Source: GCA-003244245 sp032230565 | Lineage (GTDB): Bacteria > Actinomycetota > Actinomycetes > Mycobacteriales > Pseudonocardiaceae | Direction of reading: 5' to 3' | DNA: 64,000 nt | Assembly (NCBI GenBank): GCA_032230565.1 | Contig: JAVXWL010000123.1 | Span: 1-64,000, forward strand | Shown: positions 8,988 through 17,387 of the stretch, piece after piece | Layout of the letters: every line of letters starts with the position of its first letter | Position numbering within the stretch: position 1 is the stretch's first letter | Translations under genes and position numbers: made by a program | Notes under the pieces: model-generated | Told to the model about the DNA's origin: nothing | What the model saw: the letters and a program-made list of their open reading frames with translations, nothing else | The model's database searches: none

Positions 8988-9458
8988 TTACGCCGTGGGC
9001 ATGTCGAAGATCTTCGTCATGCTGGCAGCAAAACCGATGTCGCCGTCTAACTTCACCTTCCCGGTGATGAACATCATCGTGGGAGAGCTGTTCCCGGATA
9101 CCAGCGCGAGAAACTGATCGGCCGACATCGTCAGGGTTACCCGTGGATCGTGGGATGGTTCCTTGCTGGTCAAGCATTGCGGGGCCGAAGGACCATGGGC
9201 CCCAGTAATCCAGGTTTCGTACACATCGTCGCCGTTCGGACCGCCAGTGATCCGCCAGTGGATCGCGGAGTCCCGACTCGGCGCATTCTCGGGGCGGAAC
9301 TGACCGGCCATCCGGTTGAACACCCCGTCCAGCACGGCGGCACGCCGCAGCGGATCATTGAGGACCGCGTCGAGCTGCTCGGGCGTGGCATATTTGACTA
9401 GCCTCGCGAACTCTTCCGGGGACAGCGTTTGCGGATCGACGTCGTTGAGGTCCGCCAT
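8988..9458 (-). CDS. SCP2 sterol-binding domain protein
   Basis: This 156-residue small soluble protein is of the SCP-2/sterol carrier fold. The C-terminal region carries the usual ADQFLALVSGNSSPTMMFITGKVKLDGD segment, in which the GKVKLDGD strand precedes the lipid-cavity helix (FAASMTKIF). The start at 9458 is supported by GGAGGAGGG just upstream. In actinobacteria such proteins are thought to bind lipids or CoA esters. No catalytic residues are expected. It stands alone, convergent with the hydroxylase pair and divergent from the glycosyltransferase. Confidence 0.85.
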   Translation of the reverse strand: MADLNDVDPQTLSPEEFARLVKYATPEQLDAVLNDPLRRAAVLDGVFNRMAGQFRPENAPSRDSAIHWRITGGPNGDDVYETWITGAHGPSAPQCLTSKEPSHDPRVTLTMSADQFLALVSGNSSPTMMFITGKVKLDGDIGFAASMTKIFDMPTA

Positions 9459-9481
9459 CGTCCCTCCTCCAGTAAGGTCAC

Positions 9482-9529
9482 GCTCGTGAGTGGCAAACAG
9501 TGTTATAGCACTGTTCCTCACTCACGAGC
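9482..9529. repeat. Palindrome family B, copy 1, overlapping a gene start
   Basis: Arms 9482-9502 and 9509-9529 begin GCTCGTGAGTG and pair over 21 positions with a four-base mismatch in the middle; the loop is TTATAG. It covers the proposed GTG start (9486) of the downstream glycosyltransferase and lies between divergent genes. The 11-mer GTGAGTGGCAA also occurs in the hairpin at 63679. Confidence 0.8.
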
Positions 9530-10577
9530 GGCGGTCAGCGCCGCAATCCTGTCGTTCCGGCTCGGTGTGGCGGACGGCGTGTCGGTCGCCGCGGCGCAGT
9601 GGGTCGCGGGCCTGCGCCAGATGGGCTGCCAAGTGCGAACCGTGGCGGGCGCCGGTACCGCGGATCATCTGGTGCCTGGGCTGGCCTTTGACGTTCGTCG
9701 CCCGGCGCGCCGCCAGGACATCGAAGCGGCGTTGCACGGCGTCGACCTCGTCGTGGTGGAGAATGTCTGCTCATTGCCGATGAACCCGCCGGTAACCGAG
9801 GCTGTGATCCAGGCGCTGTATGGGCGCCGCGCAGTGCTGCGCCACCACGACCTGCCGTGGGAGCGGGAGCGCTACACGCACGTGATCGGCTGGCCACCCG
9901 ATCACGCCAGCTGGCAGCACGTGGCGATCAGCCAGCACAGCGCCGCAGAGCTGGGTCGCCGCGGCATCGACGCGACTGCCGTCTACCACGGTTACGCCCG
10001 CATCCCACGCCGCGGCGACCGCGCTGCTGGTCGGGCTGCGGTGGGCGTCGCGCCGCGCCAGCGGCTGCTGTTGCAACCCACCAGGGCAATTCCGCGCAAG
10101 AACGTCGCCGCAGGGATCGCCCTGGCACAGGCGCTCGACGCGGTCTACTGGCTGACCGGGGCCGCCGAGGAGGGTTACGGCGCGCAACTGGCCGCTTTAC
10201 TGGCCCGGGCCCGCTGTCCGGTGCTCCGGGGGTTGCCGGGCGGGCTGACGATGGCCGATGCCTACGCCGCCGCGGACGCGGTGGTACTGCCCTCGACGTG
10301 GGAAGGTTTCGGGCTGCCGCTGATCGAGTCCGCGCTGGCCGAGCGGCCGCTAGCGGTTAATGACTACCCGGTGGCGCGGGAGGTGGCGCGGCTGGGTTTC
10401 GCCTGGTTCCCCATCGACGACCCAGGTCCGCTCGTCGCCTGGTTCGCCAACCCCGACCCGGCACTGCTGGCCCGTAACCGCGCGCTGGCCAAGCAGCACT
10501 TCGGTCCGGATGCCTTGACCAGCCGGCTGTCCGACACTCTAGCCCGCGCCGGCCTGCGGGGACCGCGCGCTCGCTAA
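9486..10577 (+). CDS. Glycosyltransferase, GT-B (family 4-like)
   Basis: About 363 residues from the GTG at 9486. The C-terminal half has the retaining GT4 pattern: PTRAIPRKNVAAGIALAQAL, then LPSTWEGFGLPLIESALAERP with the E-x7-E pair that contacts the nucleotide-sugar. The N-terminal acceptor domain starts at ILSFRLGVADGVSVAAAQW. It probably adds a sugar to a surface or secreted glycoconjugate. The start is unclear: the first recognisable family residues begin about 20 codons after 9486, and those codons come from a palindromic element, so the gene may have gained its present start from the repeat. It is followed 9 bases later by an acyltransferase and then a methyltransferase, a small glycan-modification set. 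Confidence 0.82.
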   Translation: MSGKQCYSTVPHSRAAVSAAILSFRLGVADGVSVAAAQWVAGLRQMGCQVRTVAGAGTADHLVPGLAFDVRRPARRQDIEAALHGVDLVVVENVCSLPMNPPVTEAVIQALYGRRAVLRHHDLPWERERYTHVIGWPPDHASWQHVAISQHSAAELGRRGIDATAVYHGYARIPRRGDRAAGRAAVGVAPRQRLLLQPTRAIPRKNVAAGIALAQALDAVYWLTGAAEEGYGAQLAALLARARCPVLRGLPGGLTMADAYAAADAVVLPSTWEGFGLPLIESALAERPLAVNDYPVAREVARLGFAWFPIDDPGPLVAWFANPDPALLARNRALAKQHFGPDALTSRLSDTLARAGLRGPRAR

Positions 10578-10586
10578 GGTCCGATC

Positions 10587-11078
10587 ATGTCGATGCTGGA
10601 TGATCTGCTGATGAGGGTGCTGCGTGGTCCGGTGCAGCGCCTAGTGGCCGAGGAACGCAACCGGTTCACCTACGGTGACAGCGAGGACCCGCTCTACCGG
10701 TACCGGCTGCACGGGGCTCACGACCGGCTGCATATCGATCCCAGCGCGATCGTGAACAATGCGCTGTTCAACGTCTCCGGTGGGGAGATCACCATCGGCG
10801 GGTACGCCTTCTTCGGCCACGAGGTCGCGGTTCTCACGGGCACCCATGACATCACCAAGTTCGGCCGGGAGCGCCAGACCACCTTCCCCCGATCCGGGCG
10901 CGACGTGGTGATCGAGGAAGGCGTCTGGGTGGCCAGCCACGCGATGGTGCTCGGTCCAGTGCGGATTGGAAAACACGCGGTGGTCGCCGCGGGTTCCCTG
11001 GTGCTTGACGACGTCGCGCCCTACACCGTCGTCGCCGGGCGTCCCGCAAAGATGATCAAGAAGATCGAACAGCCTTGA
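10587..11078 (+). CDS. Hexapeptide-repeat acyltransferase (left-handed beta helix)
   Basis: This 163-residue protein of the maltose/galactoside acetyltransferase-like superfamily has hexapeptide turns such as NALFNVSGGEITIGGYAFFG and the terminal VVAAGSLVLDDVAPYTVVAG, with catalytic-type His in GTHDITKF. It probably O-acetylates a sugar made or transferred by the preceding glycosyltransferase, from an acyl-CoA donor. Its last bases overlap the TTG start of the following methyltransferase. Confidence 0.85.
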   Translation: MSMLDDLLMRVLRGPVQRLVAEERNRFTYGDSEDPLYRYRLHGAHDRLHIDPSAIVNNALFNVSGGEITIGGYAFFGHEVAVLTGTHDITKFGRERQTTFPRSGRDVVIEEGVWVASHAMVLGPVRIGKHAVVAAGSLVLDDVAPYTVVAGRPAKMIKKIEQP

Positions 11079-11587
11079 AGGTGGAGATCGGTGCGGGTGA
11101 AAAACCGCACCCCGACTACGACGTCCACGTCGACGTCCTTGTGCTGCCCGACATCGAGGTGATCAGCTGGATCGACCCGCTGCCGTTCGCCACCGCCTCG
11201 GTCGACGGGCTGCGAGCCAACCATGTGCTGGAGCACCAGAGCTACGAACTCGTCGAACCGACCCTGCGCGAGTGGGCTCGGGTGATGCGGCCTGGCGCTG
11301 TGCTGGACATCGGAGTCCCGGACGCCCGGTTCATCGCCGCGCAGTGGGTGCGAGGCGAGATTGATACCGGCGAGGCCAACTACTGGATCCTCGGTGGCCA
11401 CTCCGATCGGACCGCGCACCAGGGTGCCGACGCACGCGGTGTCCCCCGCTGGATCTGGAACGCCCACCACACCATGTTCGACGCCGAATCGCTGCGCAAG
11501 CTGATCTCCCGCTGCGGATTCACCGACCTGGACATCTTCACCTATGACATCCGTAACTTGCGCTGCTACGCGCTGCGCGCTCCCTAA
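11075..11587 (+). CDS. Class I SAM-dependent methyltransferase-like protein, small
   Basis: This 170-residue protein starts at TTG with a 4-base overlap of the acyltransferase stop, so it is translationally coupled. Motif I is reduced to VEIGAGEKPHPDYDVHVDV. The ANHVLEHQSYELVEPTLREWARVMRPGAVL stretch is the typical motif IV to VI region of sugar or polysaccharide-cluster methyltransferases (methyltransferase type 11-like). The family often occurs next to glycosyltransferases, as here. The product is shorter than most family members but has no obvious break. Confidence 0.8.
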   Translation: MKVEIGAGEKPHPDYDVHVDVLVLPDIEVISWIDPLPFATASVDGLRANHVLEHQSYELVEPTLREWARVMRPGAVLDIGVPDARFIAAQWVRGEIDTGEANYWILGGHSDRTAHQGADARGVPRWIWNAHHTMFDAESLRKLISRCGFTDLDIFTYDIRNLRCYALRAP

Positions 11588-11599
11588 CGCTGCCGCTGC

Positions 11600-11670
11600 C
11601 CGGCCAAATGGAGCCTTTTGCTAGTGCAGGAAGCCAACGACCGGCTAAGTGGAACCTTTTGCAGTGCAAG
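11600..11670. repeat. Imperfect 30-bp direct repeat
   Basis: Two adjacent copies, 11600-11630 and 11641-11670, share CCGGCYAARTGGARCC followed by TTTTGC and AGTGCARG. They lie immediately after the methyltransferase stop and before the ArsR remnant. No coding potential is seen. The function is unknown; the CTTTTGC/GCAAG part can form a short hairpin in each unit. Confidence 0.6.
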
Positions 11671-11673
11671 CCC

Positions 11674-12449
11674 TCATATGGCGGTGAGACCGAGGTGGTC
11701 TCGCAAGCCGCGTTTGCCCTCGTCAGTAATGATCAGAGCGCGGGAGCGGCTGGCCAGGCGGATCCATCCGGTGGCGGTGAAGCCATCGAGCACTGCACGT
11801 CCGAGGGGTCCGGCGACGTGGTGGCGTTGCTCAGTCCAGTCGACGCAACAACGCACAGTGTCCGAGTCAGGCGGGATCACCCCTAGCTGGCGCAGGGCAC
11901 GGCGACCGGGCGCGGTGAGCCGATAGATGACCTGGTCGAGAAGGCCACCGGCGAGCCGGTCACCATGTAGATGATCGAGATCGATGCTGCCGTCGTGTCC
12001 GGTGAGATAGCCATGGTCGATCAGCTTGTCTGCGATGGCGACCCCGAGGCGCCCGCCGATGTGGTTGTAGCACCGGCGGGCCAGCCGGATCGCGTGGCAC
12101 GGGTTCCCTCGCGCAGCGAAAGGATCGGCTGGGTGGGAGACAGCCGGGCCAGCGTTTCGATCAGCTCGCCGACCTCATCACCGGCCAGCCGGAAATATAG
12201 CCAACGGCCCTTGCGCACCACGTGCAGCAGCCCAGCGTCGCAGAGTTTGCGCAGATGGGTGCTCGCAGTGGCAGCGCTTACTCCGGCTTCGCCGGCGAGC
12301 ACGCTGGCCGGCAAAGCGCGCCCGTCGGCCAGCGCGAGCAAGATCTTGCACCGGCCCTTGTCGGCCAACGCCGCACCGATCACCGACAGGTCGGCATCCC
12401 CGACCTGGAGTAACCCCTGAGCGGCATCGGTCTGTTCGACGCTGCGCAT
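11674..12449 (-). pseudogene. ArsR-type winged-helix regulator, single frameshift
   Basis: The frame from the ATG at 12449 encodes a normal ArsR DNA-binding domain (ALADGRALPASVLAGEAGVSAATASTHL). It then runs out of homology near 12100. A different frame continues without a stop from about 12095 to 11674 with the expected second half of the same family (AIRLARRCYNHIGGRLGVAIADKL and CVDWTEQRHHVAGPLGRAVLDGF). Joining the frames gives about 258 residues, the usual length for two-domain ArsR proteins. One indel between about 12091 and 12107 explains everything. It may be a true mutation or a sequence error. No resistance or transporter gene is adjacent. Confidence 0.8.
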
Positions 12450-12633
12450 GCCCTCGAAGGTAGTCCCGGCTCACTTTGATCTGGCTCGAAACGTCACTCG
12501 CGCTTCGCACGATGACTCGCTGCTCTTCGATGAAGATCAGCAATCTGCGGGGCAGGCCAGCAGCTGATGCTCATGCTGAACCTGCTGCTGGGATTTGTAA
12601 TCTTCGTGCCGCTGCCAACCCGGCTGGTAGCCG

Positions 12634-13240
12634 TTAACGCGGTCGAGTCGCCGTGGCGGGTCGGGACGCGGCGAGTTGTTCGATCAACGAACGAAACGCC
12701 GCACTATGCTGGAGTTCTAGGTATCCCTCCAGGCCGAGTCTCCCGTCGCGACGGCTCCATAACCGCTGCTCTCCGGCGGCACGGTTGGGTTCCGACTCGT
12801 CGCGAAGCTCCGGACCGTCGGGGTCGAAGTGGCCAGAATGTGTCGGCCGATCGTGTGCAGCGACGTGGGGTTGAACGACCGGGCGTGGCGAGCGAGCTCG
12901 GCTTCGGCGGCGTCGCGGTCGGCGGTGCCGACCGTGGTGGGATCGCGGTCACCGTTTCAGTGATCACCCGCACCTGCCCAGGGCCGATTTCCCCGGCGGC
13001 TAGTGCCGCAGCGGTGGTTGGCAGCAACGGTGCCCGCACCTCACCGGTCAGCGCGCGACGCGGGGCGAGTTGGGTGGCGTGGGTGACTCGGGTGTCGGCT
13101 TCGGTCGGTGAGAGGGTCAGCATCCCGGCGAGTAGCTGCTTGGTACTGCGGAATCCGGCGGTCTCGGTGTCCTCCATGCGAGCAGTGGTAAACGCAGCGG
13201 CCCGGGATATCGAACCGGACGGCTAGCTCGACGACATTGC
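12634..13240 (-). pseudogene. DUF222 / HNH endonuclease family protein, frameshifted and truncated
   Basis: DUF222 residues can be followed through three frames: STKQLLAGMLTLSPTEADTR and PRRALTGEVRAPLLPTTAAA (about 13165-12940), then TADRDAAEAELARHARSF and IGRHILAT (about 12935-12840), then FDPDGPELRDESEPN and RLGLEGYL (about 12830-12720), ending at a stop at 12634. Two or more indels and the loss of the C-terminal HNH nuclease domain mark it as dead. DUF222-HNH genes are multicopy and mobile-like in actinobacteria. The upstream limit is unclear; traces may reach about 13330. Confidence 0.75.
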
Positions 13241-13370
13241 CGGCACCTGAACGCGCCGATGCGGTCCGCAACCGGCTGCGCGTGCTCGCCGCCGCGGAGT
13301 GACTTCTCGCAGCTCGAGGCGTAGCCCGTCCTGACCCACTAGAGCATCCGCCCTCAAGCGCGCGCACCCA

Positions 13371-13398
13371 ACTGAGTACATAGTCTAGACTCAGTACT
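13371..13398 (+). promoter_or_regulatory. Probable promoter/operator of the HxlR gene
   Basis: Directly in front of the start codon at 13399 are two related nonamers, ACTGAGTAC (13371-13379) and ACTCAGTAC (13389-13397), around a perfect palindrome AGTCTAGACT (13382-13391). HxlR regulators commonly bind such sites to control themselves and their neighbours. The closeness of the sites to the start suggests a very short or absent leader. Confidence 0.5.
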
Positions 13399-13824
13399 GT
13401 GATGGGTAATTTTGCCGATGCGCTTACCGTGGTCGGCGAGCGCTGGGCGCTGCTCATCGTTCGGGAAGTGGCCCTTGGGCTGCGCCGCTTCGACGAGGTG
13501 CAAGCCGCAACAGGGGCACCCCGCGCGGTTGTCTCCGATCGCCTACATCGCTTGACCGCGGCAGGGATCCTCACCACCCGGCCATACCAAGTTCCCCGCA
13601 GCCGAGCCCGCCTCGAGTACACCCTGACTGATGCCGGTTACGACCTGCTACCGGTGCTTTCAGCCATCTCTGATTGGGCCGAACGCCACCTCTGCCCCGC
13701 CACGGCTCCCGAGGTCGTCTATCGCCACAGTGGTTGCGGCGGCCGGGTAACCGCCCGGCTGGTGTGTGAATGCGGCGAGCAGACCGGTCCGCAGGAACGT
13801 CTCATTGCACAAGTCAACCGCTAG
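13399..13824 (+). CDS. HxlR-family winged-helix transcriptional regulator
   Basis: This 141-residue protein has the HxlR domain in residues 3-95 (VVGERWALLIVREVALGLRR, then the recognition region APRAVVSDRLHRLTAAGIL). The C-terminal extension holds three or four cysteines (SGCGG...VCECGEQTGP) that could sense metal or redox state. The next gene is a thioredoxin and the one after is an NmrA-type oxidoreductase remnant on the other strand. HxlR members often control such redox genes, so autoregulation and thioredoxin control are plausible inferences. Confidence 0.9.
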   Translation: MMGNFADALTVVGERWALLIVREVALGLRRFDEVQAATGAPRAVVSDRLHRLTAAGILTTRPYQVPRSRARLEYTLTDAGYDLLPVLSAISDWAERHLCPATAPEVVYRHSGCGGRVTARLVCECGEQTGPQERLIAQVNR

Positions 13825-13848
13825 ACCTGACACCCCGTAGGAGAAATC

Positions 13849-14178
13849 ATGGCTCTCGTCACCACCACCGACGCTGCGTTCGCCGACGACGTTCTCGCCA
13901 GTGAGACTCCCGTGCTGGTCGACTTCACGGCGACGTGGTGCGGCCCCTGCCGGATGCTCGCGCCGGTCCTCGAAAAGATCGCTATCGACGAGGCCGCCCG
14001 TCTACGCGTCCTGTCGATCGACGTCGATGCCAACCCGGTGACTACGCGGAACTATCAGGTCAGGAGCATGCCGACCCTGGCGCTGTTCGTCGCCGGCAAG
14101 GTTGTCGCCCAGTTCGTCGGCGCAAGACCACAAGCCGCGATCATGCGAGAGCTAGAGCCGCACCTTCAGCCCGCCTGA
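13849..14178 (+). CDS. trxA: Thioredoxin
   Basis: This 109-residue cytosolic thioredoxin has the active site WCGPC at residues 30-34 and the cis-proline region SMPTLALF. A TAGGAG ribosome site lies 8 bases before the ATG. It follows the HxlR gene after 24 bases and is likely in the same transcript. It reduces protein disulfides with electrons from thioredoxin reductase. It is an accessory rather than the housekeeping copy, because no thioredoxin reductase or replication-terminus genes are nearby. Confidence 0.93.
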   Translation: MALVTTTDAAFADDVLASETPVLVDFTATWCGPCRMLAPVLEKIAIDEAARLRVLSIDVDANPVTTRNYQVRSMPTLALFVAGKVVAQFVGARPQAAIMRELEPHLQPA

Positions 14179-14216
14179 GCACGAAGATCGGCGGCTGGAA
14201 CGGCCGCCAAGCGCCG

Positions 14217-15067
14217 CTAGTTGTGGAGTCCCGCCGAAACCGGGTCGACGCGCTGATCAGGAACGGGATCGGCGGCCCGTTCGACGCTGGCAAGGGTACG
14301 CGTGCGGCAGGACACGCCAGGCCGCAGAGTGCCCGCGGCCAACTGCTCGCCGAGGTACTGCTCGAAGGCAATGGTGCCGACCGCACGGGCAGGTGCCAGG
14401 TGACCTCCGGCGCGGTAGGCGCGACAGACGCGTCCCGGTAGCGGCACCGACACGATCGGACGGCGCTTTCCTACTGCGGTGCGGTAGGTACGCGCGAGGT
14501 CTTCGATGGTGCATATCTCGGGGCCGGCCAGGTCGGGGACACGTCCGGCGGGCTGGCTCATGGCGAGCGCGGCGAGCCGAGCGCCCACTTCCCGCACGTC
14601 GATCGGCTGAAAGCTCCACCCGGCCGGCACCATCATCACCGGCGGTTTGGCCAGCAGCCGGAGCATGACCGCGATGAGATCGTGGAACTGGGTGGTGCGC
14701 AGCACTGTCCAGGGTAACCCAGAGGCGCTGATTGAACGCTCGTCGGCGAGCTTGCGCCGGTAGTAGCCCAACGGCACGCGATCAACCCCGACGATCGAGA
14801 TATAGACGAAGTGCGGCTTGCCGCCCCGGAGCGCGGCTTCGACCACCCGGTGCGCCGGGTCGGTGCCGGCCACGATCGTGTCCACGCCGGCCACTGCCTC
14901 GACTAGCCCTCGCCACTGCGGACATCGCCAGTGACATGCTGGGTGAGACCGATCCGCTGGCGGCCGCGACTGAGCACCCGCACCTGCCGTCCGGCGTCTA
15001 ATAAGTGTTGAACGACGATCCGGCCGACCGCGCCGGTGCCACCGGTGACCAGGAGCAGGTTCCCCAT
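14217..15067 (-). pseudogene. NmrA/SDR-type NAD(P)-binding oxidoreductase, frameshifted
   Basis: From the ATG at 15067 (AAGGA upstream) the frame reads a good Rossmann start, NLLLVTGGTGAVGRIVVQHL, then HVTGDVRSGEG and a stop at 14903-14905. One base off, the frame continues as LVEAVAGVDTIVAGTDPAHR, HFVYISIVGVDRVPLGYYRRK and SGLPWTVLRTTQFHDL, ending at 14217. A single-base loss near 14906-14912 accounts for the break. About 20-25 residues between TIVAGTDP and RVVEAALRGG also seem absent compared with family members. It is convergent with the thioredoxin gene and probably once belonged to the same redox module. Confidence 0.75.
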
Positions 15068-15399
15068 GAGCGGTTCCTTCAATCACCAGAAAGTTTGACC
15101 GGACCATAGATCTTCCGCTGGAGATACAGGAGAAGTAGCCACGATACCGGTCTCAGTTCGGAGCGTCGCCAATCACGCCGCCGAAGCCGACGTTGCAAGT
15201 CATCTTGATCACACCACGGTGGATAGGCAGCTGGGGATCATGCCCGACCAGCCCGGTTTGACAGTACGAACGCAGTCATGACCGCTGCCCACAACGAACT
15301 GAGCAACCTTCGTTCCGAGCTCGACGCAATACCGTGGGGCCGGACCCCGAACGACGCGGTTACCCACTGACGGATAGCCGGCCGGGCACACTAGGCAAC
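15068..15399. other. Gene-poor intergenic stretch
   Basis: About 330 bases between the NmrA remnant and the GNAT gene. I see no convincing coding frame, RNA gene or long palindrome in it. It presumably holds the promoters of the two divergent genes. Confidence 0.5.
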
Positions 15400-15888
15400 A
15401 TGCTGATCCGGGAGGCGACCGCAGACGACTGGTCGGCGATCTGGCCGTTCCTGCAACGCTACATCGCCGCGGGCGAAACCTTCTGCTTCGACCGCGACAT
15501 GACCGAGAATCTGGCCCGCCAGACCTGGTTTCTGCAACCTCCGGGGCGCACCATCGTGGCGGTTGACGACCGCGGCGCCGTGGTGGGCATCGCCACGGTG
15601 CGACCCAACCATGGTGGACCGGCCGCACACGTCGCCAACGCCAGTTTCCTGGTCAACCCGCAACACGCTGGGCGCGGCGTCGGGCGAGCTCTCGGTGCGC
15701 ACATCCTCGACCGGGCTCGCGCCGACGGCTACCGTGCGATGCAGTTCAACGCGGTGGTTGAAACCAACACCCGTGCAGTGGCCCTGTGGCACTCGCTCGG
15801 CTTTGACGTCCTGGCCACCATTCCCGAAGCCTTCCACCATCCAGTCCACGGCTACGTCGGCCTGCACATCATGTATCGCCGGCTCTAA
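15400..15888 (+). CDS. GNAT-family N-acetyltransferase
   Basis: This 162-residue protein has the GNAT fold in one domain. The acetyl-CoA loop is QHAGRGVGRALGAHI (about residues 88-102), with preceding strand HVANASFLV and the C-terminal VVETNTRAVALWHSLGFDVLATIPEAF, the pattern of phosphinothricin/L-amino-acid acetyltransferase relatives. ATG 15400 is preferred because the homology begins with MLIREATADDW. The substrate is unknown. Confidence 0.88.
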   Translation: MLIREATADDWSAIWPFLQRYIAAGETFCFDRDMTENLARQTWFLQPPGRTIVAVDDRGAVVGIATVRPNHGGPAAHVANASFLVNPQHAGRGVGRALGAHILDRARADGYRAMQFNAVVETNTRAVALWHSLGFDVLATIPEAFHHPVHGYVGLHIMYRRL

Positions 15889-15982
15889 CCTCACGCGCGT
15901 CATCTACTAGATCTGCGGTGACACGCCGCTTGGGCTTTATTGCGGAATCTGCGGTGAGCGCTAGACAGCCGGATATTGTCCG

Positions 15983-17182
15983 ATGATGGATCCGGTGCGC
16001 AATCCGTTTGCCCCCGGCGCCGGTCAGCGGCCACCCGAGCTGGCAGGCCGAGACCGGGAGCTGGCCGCCTTCGACGTGGTTCTGGAGCGGGTGGCCCGGG
16101 GGCGCCCGGAACGCTCCTTGGTGCTGACCGGCCTGCGCGGGGTGGGCAAAACGGTTCTACTTGGCGAGCTCCGGTCGATGGCGATGCGCCGAGGGTGGGG
16201 CGCCGGCAAAGTCGAAGCCCGACCGGACGGCGGGTTGCGCCGCCCACTGTCGGCCGCACTGCACAGGGCGGTGCGTGATCTCGCGCTGCGCCACCGCGCC
16301 CCTGACCGGGTTGACGAGGTACTCGGAATCTTGAAGGCCTTCGCGTTGCGCGCCACACCGCGAGACGCCAAACTGCGGGATCGCTGGCAGCCGGGCATCG
16401 ACGCGCCGACCGTCACCGGCCGGGCCGATTCCGGTGATATCGAGATCGACCTGTTGGAGCTGTTCACCGCGGTCGCCGATTTGGCCGCCGACGTCGGCAC
16501 CGGGGTGGCACTGCTAATCGACGAGATGCAGGACATCGCACCCGACGACGTCTCCGCGCTGTGCGCCGCATGCCACGAGTTGTCCCAGTCCGGGGCGCCG
16601 CTGGTGGTGGTCGGTGCCGGTTTGCCGCACCTGCCCGCGGTGCTCAGCGCGTCGAAGTCGTATTCCGAGCGGCTGTTCCGCTACGTCCGGATTGACCGGC
16701 TCGACCGCGCCGACGCGGACCGCGCGGTGGTCGCGCCGATCGAGCGGGAGAACGCCGCGATCACCTCCGACGCGCTGGACAAGCTGTTCGAGACCTCCGG
16801 CGGCTACCCCTATTTCGTGCAGGCCTACGGCAAGGCCGCCTGGGACGCCGCTCCGGCGTCGCCGATAGGGATCATCGACGTCCAGGTTGCCGCCCCCGAG
16901 GCCGAGACCGAACTCGCTGTCGGGTTCTTCGGGTCCCGGTTCGAGCGGGCCACCCCTGCCGAACGCGAGTACCTGCAGTCGATGGCCGAACTCACCGGCG
17001 GCCGGGACGAGCCGATCAGCACCACTCAGGTCGCTGACCAGCTCGGTCGACGGGCCTCATCGTTGTCCCCAGCGCGGGACAGCCTGCTCAAAAAGGGGCT
17101 CGTGTACTCCGCCGAGCGCGGACAAATCGCCTTTACCGTCCCACATTTCGGCCGATTCGTGCTCGGCAGGCTGGTCGGCTGA
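15983..17182 (+). CDS. AAA ATPase, Orc1/Cdc6-like single-component
   Basis: This 399-residue P-loop protein has Walker A GLRGVGKT near residues 50-57, Walker B ALLIDEMQD near residues 175-183, and a sensor region VVVGAGLPHL. The C-terminal winged-helix-like part is TTQVADQLGRRASSLSPARDSL followed by KKGLVYSAERGQIAF. The architecture is that of the archaeal-ATPase/Orc-like proteins that are common as single genes in actinobacteria. Their target is not known. Two direct copies of ATCTGCGGTGA (15911 and 15947) lie just upstream. The gene stands before a possible small RNA. Confidence 0.85.
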   Translation: MMDPVRNPFAPGAGQRPPELAGRDRELAAFDVVLERVARGRPERSLVLTGLRGVGKTVLLGELRSMAMRRGWGAGKVEARPDGGLRRPLSAALHRAVRDLALRHRAPDRVDEVLGILKAFALRATPRDAKLRDRWQPGIDAPTVTGRADSGDIEIDLLELFTAVADLAADVGTGVALLIDEMQDIAPDDVSALCAACHELSQSGAPLVVVGAGLPHLPAVLSASKSYSERLFRYVRIDRLDRADADRAVVAPIERENAAITSDALDKLFETSGGYPYFVQAYGKAAWDAAPASPIGIIDVQVAAPEAETELAVGFFGSRFERATPAEREYLQSMAELTGGRDEPISTTQVADQLGRRASSLSPARDSLLKKGLVYSAERGQIAFTVPHFGRFVLGRLVG

Positions 17183-17237
17183 GGCATGCGGGTACCCCCA
17201 ATGGGTGAACAGCCGGTGAGTCTGCGGAGGGTTGTAA

Positions 17238-17322
17238 CAGTGCCCGGGCGTGTTTCGATGACACTGGTAGCCCCGTGATGCTGTTGGACCCCCGACCCGG
17301 CAGCCTCACGGGGCCTTCTTAT
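17238..17322 (+). ncRNA. Candidate small RNA with two stem-loops and a terminator
   Basis: In the 205-base gap after the ATPase gene, a first short hairpin has arms CAGTG (17238-17242) and CACTG (17262-17266). A second, stronger hairpin has arms GCCCCGTGA (17270-17278) plus CTG, and CAG plus TCACGGGGC (17306-17314), with a C-rich loop (17287-17298), followed by CTTCTTAT. The arrangement recalls the C-rich-loop 6C RNAs of actinobacteria, but I cannot confirm membership. The second hairpin alone could simply be a terminator. Confidence 0.45.
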
Positions 17323-17387
17323 GTCCCCGTGCCGTAGCGGCTGGTGCCCCGCAAGCGGCGCCAGCCGCAGCACGTACCCTCTTCGCC

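Noticed and set aside
15108..15399. Possible small genes in the gap before the GNAT gene
   Set aside because: Short frames exist on both strands, but none has a ribosome site together with recognisable residues.
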